Assembly: GCA_910579745.1 (NCBI GenBank)
Contig: CAJTVH010000093.1
Span: 1-5,508, forward strand
DNA from: an uncultured Clostridia bacterium
GTDB taxonomy: Bacteria; Bacillota; Clostridia; Lachnospirales; CAG-274
Direction of reading: 5' to 3'
DNA length: 5,508 bases
Shown piece by piece: positions 1 to 5,130 of the stretch (positions are counted from its first letter, which is position 1; every line of letters begins with the position of its first letter). The position numbers were made by a program, and so were the translations under genes. The notes under the pieces are model-generated. The model saw only the letters and a list, made by a program, of their open reading frames with translations. It was not told the DNA's origin and ran no database searches.

Positions 1-95
1 TGGAACTTTCGTCAATGACAGTTTACAAATACATAAAAAAGTTTGGGCTTAAAACTAATGGAAAGAAGCGAGGTTTTTGGCGAATGCGGCGGTGA
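1..95 (+). CDS. 3' end of a plus-strand ORF, possibly HTH/transposase-like (partial)
   Basis: An open frame enters from the left edge (first full codon at 3) and ends at TGA 93-95. The visible 30 residues include SSMTVYKYIKKFGLKTNGKK, which reads like the end of a helix-turn-helix in a transposase, resolvase or endonuclease; that is an impression from the sequence and no family can be assigned. The last residues (RGFWRMRR) lie over DNA that encodes conserved AntA residues on the opposite strand. The original frame therefore probably ended elsewhere and was joined to this DNA near 58-70. It could also be a chance open frame, because only 30 codons are visible. Confidence 0.35.
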   Translation, partial: ELSSMTVYKYIKKFGLKTNGKKRGFWRMRR

Positions 96-342
96 TTTTA
101 TAATTTGTAGTCGCTTGTCCGCCCCATTCTTCATTAATGAGGAATGGGAAATAATCAACATTTTTTTCCGCAAAAGAATTTTCTAAAATATTGCTTTTAC
201 ACCATCTTGCATAATTATTTCTGCCAAGTTCTAAAAAATTGTATAAATCTTTGACGGTTGTCATTCCATTTTCGTCAATCCTCAATAAAATTTCAATAGG
301 TGTTTGTTTTGCTGTATTGATATTGCTAATTTCATTATTCAT
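55..342 (-). CDS. AntA/AntB-type phage antirepressor, C-terminally truncated (95 aa)
   Basis: Residues about 17-92 match the AntA/AntB antirepressor N-terminal domain: an MTTVKDLYNFLELGRNNYARW-like segment (leucine-rich helix, then a basic/aromatic turn), a central ENSFAEKNVDYF block, and a terminal AAFAKNLAS corresponding to the family's AKxLAM helix. In phages these proteins relieve repression by binding repressors, and the domain is usually followed by a further C-terminal region. Here the frame stops at TAG 55-57, three residues after that helix, so the tail of the domain and everything beyond it are missing. The ATG at 340-342 has a good Shine-Dalgarno AAAGGAG at 351-357 with 8-nt spacing. 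The gene is probably a remnant, although a short isolated AntA protein could still fold. Domain call fairly sure; function after truncation uncertain. Confidence 0.75.
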   Translation of the reverse strand: MNNEISNINTAKQTPIEILLRIDENGMTTVKDLYNFLELGRNNYARWCKSNILENSFAEKNVDYFPFLINEEWGGQATTNYKITAAFAKNLASFH

Positions 343-376
343 AATGTTATCTCCTTTCGTTTCATTGCTAATCAGT

Positions 377-484
377 TAAATTTTTTTAATGGAATTTTTA
401 AAATCTTGAGATTTTAAATAAAGTTTTGTTTTGTGCTTTTTGCTATGTCAGTTTTAATAATGTGGTCTGTAATTGCTTACTCAT
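377..484 (-). pseudogene. Possible small ORF interrupted by an in-frame amber codon
   Basis: On the minus strand an ATG at 482-484 follows a consensus AAGGAGG (492-498) at 7-nt spacing. It encodes MSKQLQTTLLKLT and then TAG at 443-445. The same frame continues for 21 more codons (beginning QKAQNKTYLKSQ) to TAA at 377-379, giving a polar Lys/Gln-rich 35-codon frame if the amber is read through. The strong ribosome binding site argues that this was, or is, translated. It may be a leader peptide of 13 aa, a small gene with a nonsense mutation, or coincidence. No homology is recognised. Confidence 0.25.
398..419. promoter_or_regulatory. Perfect 10-bp dyad upstream of the antirepressor (operator-like)
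   Basis: TTTAAAATCT at 398-407 and AGATTTTAAA at 410-419 are exact reverse complements around a 2-bp centre. There is no U-tract on either strand, so an intrinsic terminator is unlikely. A protein-binding site in the antirepressor leader is the simplest reading, but all-AT dyads also arise by chance in DNA of this composition. Confidence 0.35.
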
Positions 485-594
485 TTGTTTACCTCCTTGT
501 TTTTTGTTTTAGCAATTTTATTTTATCTGCTTAAATGCATTATTCGCTTTTCTTATTTTTTTAACGCTCATTTTTATTTTAAAATTATTGTATG

Positions 595-612
595 AAACAA
601 AATATTGTGTTT
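595..612. promoter_or_regulatory. Imperfect 18-bp dyad (operator-like)
   Basis: AAACAAAATATTGTGTTT is symmetric except for one mismatched pair of positions (A against G on the two arms). It lies in the divergent region, about 120 bp upstream of the rightward promoter. It is only suggestive of a repressor or activator site. Confidence 0.2.
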
Positions 613-729
613 GTGAATTTAGTGAGCTCCATTTGCTGAATTTGTAAGTTATATGTTATTATTATAATGAAAAAATATTGAAACATTCATATTGAAATTA
701 CAATTTATAAAGAAAAATGTATAAAATTA

Positions 730-758
730 TTGCTTCTTAATGATATTTGTAGTATAAT
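730..758 (+). promoter_or_regulatory. Sigma-A promoter of the membrane-protein operon
   Basis: The -35 element is TTGCTT (730-735), the spacer is 17 bp and the -10 element is a perfect TATAAT (753-758). This predicts a start near 765, about 43 nt before the ATG at 808. The -35 matches consensus only in its TTG half, so activity is probably moderate. It is the only good plus-strand promoter upstream of the two-gene unit. Confidence 0.65.
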
Positions 759-807
759 TTAACTAAAAATGTTTATATTTTTACAAATTAAGAAAGGAGT
801 TATTATT

Positions 808-1095
808 ATGCGACGAACCGGAGAAAATTTGCAGACAATAGCGCTTATAATACTTATGATTGGGTTGTTTATATTATTTATTATGACAATTTCGATTCTT
901 TCAGACTCCCCATCAAGGCTTAGTACAACAATTTGGGTAGTCGCCGCTATCATAGGAGGAAATTATACTATATTTTGTCTTTTACTTTATGGAGTGGGAA
1001 AAATAGTTGAGGGAATAGGCTGTATACGAGATGATATTCATAATATAGCTGATATTAACAATCCAGAAAACGAAGAAAAACTGCCAAATCTTTAA
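808..1095 (+). CDS. Small two-helix membrane protein, unknown function (95 aa)
   Basis: The start at 808 is chosen over an upstream in-frame ATG (769) because AGAAAGGAG (791-799) lies 8 nt before it; the earlier ATG has no ribosome binding site and begins at about the predicted transcript start. The protein has two hydrophobic segments, about residues 9-28 (ALIILMIGLFILFIMTI) and about 41-62 (IWVVAAIIGGNYTIFCLLLYG). They are joined by a short polar loop (SDSPSRLST) and followed by an acidic, probably amphipathic tail (GKIVEGIGCIRDDIHNIADI). The basic N-terminus suggests both ends lie in the cytoplasm. It is 15 nt upstream of the 703-aa propeller protein and very likely cotranscribed with it, so the two may form a membrane complex. 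The arrangement resembles holins or superinfection-exclusion proteins, but no family is recognised. Confidence 0.8.
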   Translation: MRRTGENLQTIALIILMIGLFILFIMTISILSDSPSRLSTTIWVVAAIIGGNYTIFCLLLYGVGKIVEGIGCIRDDIHNIADINNPENEEKLPNL

Positions 1096-1110
1096 AATTA
1101 CGGCACATTT

Positions 1111-3222
1111 ATGAACACGGAGGAAGATATTTTGGAGAGATATAAAAGAATAAGCGAGGATAGCTGGCTGTACATGACTGGCTGTCCATTGATTATCAAA
1201 AAATACGCTCTTACTATGGATTGTAAGAAAGAAACTTTGCTATGTCAAATTAAATTTAAAAATCTCGGACATGAAACAATAAAGGCTGTTTTTGTTAAAA
1301 TAGAAGGGTTTAATGTAAGCGGAGAAGTAACGGGGGATTTAACAGAATACATATATAACGACCTTTTTATTGGAAGAAATAGTGAGTTTGGCGGAGATAT
1401 TGGCATTGAGTTAAATGATGTGAATATCCGTATCGTTAAAATTTATTGCTATAAAATAATTTTTTTAGACAGAGAGATAAAATTATCAGATGAAAACAAT
1501 TATTTTAAAAAACTCCCTGAAAGAAAATATTTAAAAGATGAAATTGACCCTAAACTGCTTTCAGAATTTTACTTGCGTTATAGAGAAAAATTAAGAGGGG
1601 ATATTTTAATTCCGTACAATAATGACACGGTACGTCTTTGTCAGTGTGGTGAATATACTCTTTCTGAATTTGAGGTCTGCCCCTCATGCGGACAAAAAAA
1701 CGGATGGTGGCGGGAAAACACCTCTGTTGAGCAACTTGAAAAATTTAAAGATGAACGTGAGAAAAAAGAAGCCGCCGAGGCAGAGTTAAAAAAAATAGAA
1801 GATGAAAAAAAAGCTGCCAAGTCAAAATTAAGAAGGGATAAAACTAAAAAGATAGCAACAATTTCAGGTTGTACTTTTTTTATATTTGTTATAGGGTATT
1901 TTCTAATAGCAAATGTTATTATTCCTGAAATTAAATATGCCGAGGCAGAAGAGTTTTTTACAAAAGGAAACTATGCCGAAGCGGTTGAAAAGTTTGGAGA
2001 ATTGAGTAATTATAGAGATTCAAATGATAGAACAAATGAGGCTAAATACGCCGAGGCAGAGGAGTTTTTTACAAAAGGAAACTATGCCGAAGCGGTTGAA
2101 AAGTTTGGAGAATTGGGTAATTACAGAAATTCAAAAGATAGAACAAATGAGGCTAAATACGCCGAGGCAGAAGAGCTTTTTACAAAAGGAAACTATGCCG
2201 AAGCGGTTGAAAAGTTTGGGGAATTGGGTAATTACAGAGATTCAAAAGATAGAATAAACGAGGTTAGATATAGTGAGGCGGAAGAGTTTTTCAAGAAAGG
2301 TAATTATACCGAAGCGATTGAAAGATTTGAAGGATTAGGTAATTATAGCGATTCTAAAAATAGAATAAACGATATATTACAAACCATTTCTGAAAAATCA
2401 TCTTTAATAAAAAAGTCTGTGTCAGGGGGGTATTGGCATACAGTAGGATTAAAAAAAGATGGAACAGTTGTTGCTACTGGTGATAATGATGATGGGCAAT
2501 GTAATATATCTGATTGGAAAAATATAATTGCCATTTCAACAGATAATCTTCATACAGTAGGGTTAAAAGCGGACGGAACGGTTGTTGCTATTGGTTATAA
2601 TTCGTTGAAACAGTGTAACGTATTTGATTGGGAGAGTATTGTTGCTATTTCTGCGGGAGGTTATTATACAATAGGTTTAAAAGAAGATGGAACAGTCGTT
2701 GCGGTGGGTGATAATTATTATAGGCAATGTAATATATCAGATTGGAAAAATATAATTGCCGTTTCAGCAGGAGGTTTTCATACAGTAGGGTTAAAAGCGG
2801 ACGGAACAATTATTGCTGTTGGTTATAATGAATATGGACAATGTGATGTATCTAATTGGAAAGACTGCATTTCTATCTCAGGTGGATGGTATCATACAGT
2901 AGGGTTAAAGGGGAACGGAACGGTTATTGCTGTTGGTGAAAACAAGGATAAACAATGTGATGTGTCTAATTGGAAAAATATTATTGCCATTTCAGCAGGA
3001 AGTTGTCATACAGTAGGTTTAAAGGAAGATGGAACGGTCGTTGCTGCTGGCAGTAATGGTAATGGACAGTGTAATGTGTCTGATTGGAAAGATATTATAG
3101 CTATTTCGGCTGGACATGATCACACAATAGGACTAAAAGCGGATGGAACGGTTGTTGCTGTTGGTAGTAATAGTAAAGGACAATGCAATGTGTCTGATTG
3201 GAAAGATATTGCTGTAGATTAG
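1111..3222 (+). CDS. Membrane-anchored zinc-ribbon/TPR/RCC1 seven-bladed propeller protein (703 aa)
   Basis: Domain order: residues 1-170, a probably beta-rich N-terminal domain not named here; 177-194, a zinc ribbon with C177, C179, C190 and C193 (CQCG...CPSCG); 202-246, a charged Lys/Glu helix; 248-271, one TM segment preceded by basic residues, placing the N-terminus inside; 275-422, four 37-aa TPR-like repeats (AEEFFTKGNYAEAVEKFGEL); 439-703, seven 38-aa RCC1/BLIP-II-like blades (HTVGLKxDGTVVAVG...QCNVSDWK). The C-terminal two thirds should lie outside the cell. RCC1 propellers are protein-binding scaffolds, so adhesion, receptor or exclusion roles fit better than catalysis. The ATG at 1111 has no upstream Shine-Dalgarno. 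GGAGG at 1119-1123 instead sits 8 nt before an in-frame TTG at 1132, so the true protein may begin there (696 aa). It is the second gene of the unit that starts at 808. Architecture is confident; function is unknown. Confidence 0.9.
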   Translation: MNTEEDILERYKRISEDSWLYMTGCPLIIKKYALTMDCKKETLLCQIKFKNLGHETIKAVFVKIEGFNVSGEVTGDLTEYIYNDLFIGRNSEFGGDIGIELNDVNIRIVKIYCYKIIFLDREIKLSDENNYFKKLPERKYLKDEIDPKLLSEFYLRYREKLRGDILIPYNNDTVRLCQCGEYTLSEFEVCPSCGQKNGWWRENTSVEQLEKFKDEREKKEAAEAELKKIEDEKKAAKSKLRRDKTKKIATISGCTFFIFVIGYFLIANVIIPEIKYAEAEEFFTKGNYAEAVEKFGELSNYRDSNDRTNEAKYAEAEEFFTKGNYAEAVEKFGELGNYRNSKDRTNEAKYAEAEELFTKGNYAEAVEKFGELGNYRDSKDRINEVRYSEAEEFFKKGNYTEAIERFEGLGNYSDSKNRINDILQTISEKSSLIKKSVSGGYWHTVGLKKDGTVVATGDNDDGQCNISDWKNIIAISTDNLHTVGLKADGTVVAIGYNSLKQCNVFDWESIVAISAGGYYTIGLKEDGTVVAVGDNYYRQCNISDWKNIIAVSAGGFHTVGLKADGTIIAVGYNEYGQCDVSNWKDCISISGGWYHTVGLKGNGTVIAVGENKDKQCDVSNWKNIIAISAGSCHTVGLKEDGTVVAAGSNGNGQCNVSDWKDIIAISAGHDHTIGLKADGTVVAVGSNSKGQCNVSDWKDIAVD
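1933..2376 (+). repeat. Four in-frame 111-bp tandem repeats encoding TPR-like units
   Basis: Units lie at 1933-2043, 2044-2154, 2155-2265 and 2266-2376, each of 37 codons. By direct comparison, units 1 and 2 differ at 6 of 111 bases and units 2 and 3 at 7, while unit 4 is clearly more diverged. The near identity suggests recent slippage or unequal recombination. Changes in copy number would stay in frame and would alter the length of the stalk between membrane and propeller. Confidence 0.9.
2425..3219 (+). repeat. Seven 114-bp repeats encoding RCC1-type propeller blades
   Basis: Blades begin at 2425, 2539, 2653, 2767, 2881, 2995 and 3109, a strict 38-codon period; the last is one codon short and ends at the stop. 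Conserved blade positions are H-T-V/I-G-L-K, D/N-G-T-V/I, G-x-N, Q-C-N/D and W. Seven blades is the number in BLIP-II. The segment before blade 1 (SLIKKSVSGG) resembles the end of each blade (NIIAISAGG), so it can supply the strand missing from the last blade and close the ring. Confidence 0.85.
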
Positions 3223-3301
3223 ATAATATCATAGTTTATCATATTAATTGATAATGTTTTTTAATTATTTATATTATTATATCAATAACGCTACTTTATA
3301 G

Positions 3302-3345
3302 AAAAAGGAGGCTTCTATATTCTACTATAGAAAGCCTCCTTTTCT
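3302..3345. terminator. Bidirectional intrinsic terminator
   Basis: The stem is AAAAGGAGGCTT (3303-3314) with AAGCCTCCTTTT (3332-3343), extended by CTATA/TATAG (3315-3319 and 3326-3330) with a one-base bulge at 3331 and the loop TTCTAC. U-rich runs follow on both strands (TTTTCTT on plus, TTTTTC on minus). It lies 80 nt after the propeller gene and downstream of the convergent protease gene, so it can end both transcripts. Confidence 0.9.
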
Positions 3346-3407
3346 TGCTGTATTTCTTTATATTTACCTATTATATTCTATTATTACCTATAAATCGTAC
3401 AAATGCT

Positions 3408-3433
3408 CAAAAAAAAATAAAACATATTTTATT
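3408..3433 (-). terminator. All-AT hairpin with U-tract overlapping the protease stop codon
   Basis: On the minus strand, AATAAAA and TTTTATT form a 7-bp stem around a TATG loop (3416-3433), followed directly by a run of T. The left arm includes the protease TAA (3429-3431). The stem has no G-C pair, so termination is probably partial, with the terminator at 3302-3345 as backup. Confidence 0.35.
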
Positions 3434-4337
3434 GAGGCTTGCATGTAGCGCAAGGTTTGTAACCTAAATCTTCTGCTTTTTTTATGTCCATTTCAATTAA
3501 GGTGCTTTTATTAGCTATGTGGTAACAAGTTGGCAAATGATATTTTTTTCCTGTTTTTGTGACTATTACGGTTTTATTTGATTGTGGAGTTGTAGATTCG
3601 ATAGCCTCAGTAGTCGTCAGCTCCGTAATTGTCTCTGTTATTACTATTGAAGTTTCTGTTTGTGTAATTAATTCAGTAAAATTTTGAGTGACTATTTCAA
3701 TTCTATTGTTTAAAAATGAGGCACTATTTTTATTTTGATTATAAATATAATACAAATTAAATATTAGTAATAAAATAATGCTTATAGTTATTAAAATTTT
3801 GGAACGTGTTATTTTTGTTGAGTAAAAATATAATGCTTGTTTTTTTGAGTCTGATTTGCAAAGTATACCTTCGTCATATAATTTTTTTGCGGTATCAAGA
3901 TACATACTTTTCATTAAATATGTAGGAGCTTGCAGTTCAAGAGCGAATATATCGGCTTCTATTTCTTGTTTGATTCTTATTCTTTTTGATATATGTTTGT
4001 TTTTACAACATATATTTGTGTTTATATGTCTTAAAACGAAATGTCCCATTTCGTGGCATATAACGCTAATTTTTTCTAAATATTCTAAATCATCTTTAAA
4101 AAAGATAATTTTATAATCGTCAGAGACATAAGCAAATCCTTTAGTGGTCTTTGTGTAAATTTCTAAATTTAATGTTTTTATTATTTTTTCACCTAACTTA
4201 GATTTAAACGAGAGTATTTTCCAATTATTTTTCGTTGCGATTTCTTCTAATTTTTCTAACGATATTGGAAGTTCTTTAACGTCCATTCTTTTAGCGAAAT
4301 CTTGTGTGATTTTTCGTATTCTTTTTTCACTTTTCAT
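3429..4337 (-). CDS. Membrane-anchored ImmA/IrrE-family (M78) metallopeptidase with C-terminal Ada-like Cys/His domain (302 aa)
   Basis: Residues about 15-142 are an ImmA/IrrE (DUF955, peptidase M78) domain: zinc motif H95-E-M-G-H99 in ICHEMGHFVLRH, then EIEADIFALELQAP (125-138), matching the family's E-A-x-x-F-A segment with E125 or E127 as third ligand. In ICEBs1 the roughly 170-aa ImmA cleaves the repressor ImmR. This protein is longer: a TM helix at 181-199 after a basic stretch (KITRSK) keeps the protease inside, then a Thr/Ser-rich linker (213-256), then residues 257-302, an Ada-like module TKTGKKYHLPTCYH...GYKPCATCKP with H267, C271, H273, C296 and C299, predicted outside. AGAAAGGA lies 11 nt before the ATG. 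The repressor gene is 182 nt upstream on the same strand. Family call firm; signal sensing is inference. Confidence 0.9.
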   Translation of the reverse strand: MKSEKRIRKITQDFAKRMDVKELPISLEKLEEIATKNNWKILSFKSKLGEKIIKTLNLEIYTKTTKGFAYVSDDYKIIFFKDDLEYLEKISVICHEMGHFVLRHINTNICCKNKHISKRIRIKQEIEADIFALELQAPTYLMKSMYLDTAKKLYDEGILCKSDSKKQALYFYSTKITRSKILITISIILLLIFNLYYIYNQNKNSASFLNNRIEIVTQNFTELITQTETSIVITETITELTTTEAIESTTPQSNKTVIVTKTGKKYHLPTCYHIANKSTLIEMDIKKAEDLGYKPCATCKPQ

Positions 4338-4519
4338 AAAATATCATATCCTTTCTTATTTTGTAAGATTAATGTAACAAAATAAAAATACAAGTGAAAG
4401 GATAAATATAGCAATATGCAAAAATTATTATAATAAAAAATCTGTTTATAGTTATATTGTTAAAATTATGAAAATTACTTTATCGATTGTTATAAAGAAA
4501 AAATATGAACATATCTATC
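4338..4519 (-). other. 182-nt gap between repressor and protease genes
   Basis: The gap holds the protease ribosome binding site and a weak 6-bp hairpin, CTTTAT (4478-4483) with ATAAAG (4492-4497), just after the repressor gene; it lacks a good U-tract. A minus-strand TATAAT at 4427-4432 has no recognisable -35 at 17-18 bp. The protease may share the repressor transcript or use a weak promoter of its own; the sequence does not decide. Confidence 0.4.
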
Positions 4520-4948
4520 TTATTTAACACTTTCTCTATAGGTATTTAAAACGTTTAGTAAAATATTATATTCTTTTTCGTTTAATATAATTTTATGGCC
4601 TTTTTTGTCTGCTATATAATATTTAGAGTTTATTCCTTCTAAAATTTTACCAATTTTATCGTTTACATCTTCACCATAATATGATTTTTCGCCATCATGT
4701 CCAATTATAGCGGCTGTTACAGATGTTGTATCTGTTTTTTGAGGAAAGTCAAATAATTCATTTACGTCAACTTTTAGAATATTACATAAATCTTTAATGG
4801 ATTTTATATCAGGTTCTGATTTCCCAACTTCCCATGAGCTTAAAGTGGTTTTATTTTTTAATCCCAATAAATCTGAAAGTTGTTGCTGTGTATAATTTTT
4901 CATTTTTCTAATTGCTTGTAATCGATTTCCAAAATCTTTATCTGCCAA
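4520..4948 (-). CDS. XRE-family repressor, ImmR/CI-like (142 aa)
   Basis: Residues 6-66 form a classic Cro/CI-type HTH: FGNRLQAIRKMKNYTQQQLS leads into helix 2, the recognition helix lies in NKTTLSSWEVG (about 32-43), and the domain closes with ICNILKVDVNELF-like helices (53-67, here with LCNILKVDVNELF). A polar linker (68-95) joins a C-terminal part (96-142) that probably mediates dimerisation. The start is TTG at 4946-4948, supported by AAGGAGG (4958-4964) 9 nt upstream; there is no competing ATG. It is divergent from the Cro-like gene and followed on the same strand by the ImmA-like protease, the ImmR-ImmA order. It probably keeps the element dormant by binding the 4985-5108 region and may be the protease substrate, cleaved in the linker. 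Domain certain; partnership inferred from order. Confidence 0.9.
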   Translation of the reverse strand: MADKDFGNRLQAIRKMKNYTQQQLSDLLGLKNKTTLSSWEVGKSEPDIKSIKDLCNILKVDVNELFDFPQKTDTTSVTAAIIGHDGEKSYYGEDVNDKIGKILEGINSKYYIADKKGHKIILNEKEYNILLNVLNTYRESVK

Positions 4949-4984
4949 CTTTATTTACCTCCTTTTTTATTTAATTTTAATTAT

Positions 4985-5013
4985 AGTATAAATCTTAAAT
5001 GGAAAAAGGTCAA
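4985..5013 (-). promoter_or_regulatory. Sigma-A promoter of the repressor gene
   Basis: Read on the minus strand, -35 TTGACC (5008-5013), a 17-bp spacer and -10 TATACT (4985-4990) each match consensus at 5 of 6 positions. The predicted start is near 4978, leaving a leader of about 30 nt. The upstream copy of the 16-bp repeat (5024-5039) ends 10 bp before the -35, so the bound factor could regulate this promoter as well. Confidence 0.75.
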
Positions 5014-5023
5014 TAAAAAAAAT

Positions 5024-5039
5024 GAAAAATTCGTACAAA
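5024..5039. promoter_or_regulatory. Operator-like direct repeat, copy 1
   Basis: GAAAAATTCGTACAAA occurs here and identically at 5093-5108. Its core TTCGTACAAA is nearly palindromic around GTAC, as expected for an HTH dimer site. This copy lies between the two divergent -35 elements. A further ATTCGT half-site lies inverted at 5052-5057, beside the rightward -35. Confidence 0.7.
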
Positions 5040-5044
5040 ATATA

Positions 5045-5073
5045 TTGACAAACGAATATATTGGATTTATAAT
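5045..5073 (+). promoter_or_regulatory. Perfect-consensus sigma-A promoter of the Cro-like gene
   Basis: TTGACA (5045-5050), a 17-bp spacer and TATAAT (5068-5073) are a full consensus match, as expected for a strong early lytic or transfer promoter that must be held off by a repressor. The start is predicted near 5080. The 9-bp direct repeat AATATATTG (5039-5047 and 5055-5063) overlaps the -35 and spacer. Confidence 0.9.
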
Positions 5074-5075
5074 GT

Positions 5076-5090
5076 ATTTACAATGTAAAT
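5076..5090. promoter_or_regulatory. 15-bp perfect dyad at the rightward transcription start
   Basis: ATTTACA (5076-5082) and TGTAAAT (5084-5090) are exact reverse complements around one A, centred 3 bp past the predicted start. An outer pair, GGATTTA (5063-5069) with TAAATCC (5086-5092), shares its right arm. A protein bound here would block initiation. Its sequence differs from the 16-bp repeats, so it may be the site of the second HTH protein. Confidence 0.55.
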
Positions 5091-5092
5091 CC

Positions 5093-5108
5093 GAAAAATT
5101 CGTACAAA
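5093..5108. promoter_or_regulatory. Operator-like direct repeat, copy 2
   Basis: This is the exact second copy of the 16-bp motif at 5024-5039, offset by 69 bp and located about 13-28 bp downstream of the predicted rightward start. The two copies bracket the rightward promoter, a layout suited to cooperative binding or a short DNA loop. Confidence 0.7.
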
Positions 5109-5130
5109 GAATAAAAGGGGGTTATTATTT

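Larger units (their letters stand above)
343..807. other. Divergent intergenic region between the antirepressor and the membrane-protein operon
   Basis: This 465-nt stretch is very A+T-rich and holds no convincing full gene. It contains the antirepressor ribosome binding site (351-357), a perfect dyad (398-419), a minus-strand small ORF interrupted by an amber codon (377-484) with its own strong Shine-Dalgarno, a second minus-strand ORF of 17 codons without a ribosome binding site (518-571), an imperfect dyad (595-612), and the rightward promoter (730-758). I could not find a minus-strand promoter close to consensus for the antirepressor. Confidence 0.6.

Noticed and set aside
518..571. Minus-strand 17-codon ORF (MSVKKIRKANNAFKQIK)
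   Set aside because: It has no Shine-Dalgarno, is very short, and has Lys-rich content typical of chance frames in A+T-rich DNA.
759..953. Minus-strand open frame of 64 codons opposite the small membrane protein
   Set aside because: It lies antisense to a gene with a good promoter and ribosome binding site, lacks its own ribosome binding site, and its Ile/Val-rich content mirrors the hydrophobic codons of the real gene.
2024..2257. Plus-strand open frame of 77 codons inside the TPR repeats
   Set aside because: It is an out-of-frame product of the 111-bp repeats; its own repeated peptide follows from the period being a multiple of three.
2343..2534. Minus-strand open frame of 63 codons over the first propeller blade
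   Set aside because: It is antisense to a clearly coding repeat, with no ribosome binding site or recognisable domain.
1933..3219. Regular repeats considered as a CRISPR array or DNA-level satellite
   Set aside because: The 111-bp and 114-bp periods are whole codons, have no spacer structure, and translate into TPR-like and RCC1-like protein repeats.
3856..4116. Plus-strand open frame of 86 codons opposite the M78 protease
   Set aside because: It overlaps the catalytic HEMGH region on the other strand; the Phe/Ile/Ser-rich content is a mirror of Lys/Asn/Glu codons and there is no ribosome binding site.
4478..4497. Hairpin after the repressor gene considered as a terminator
   Set aside because: It has only 6 bp, mostly A-T, and no continuous U-tract on the minus strand, so it is too weak to call.
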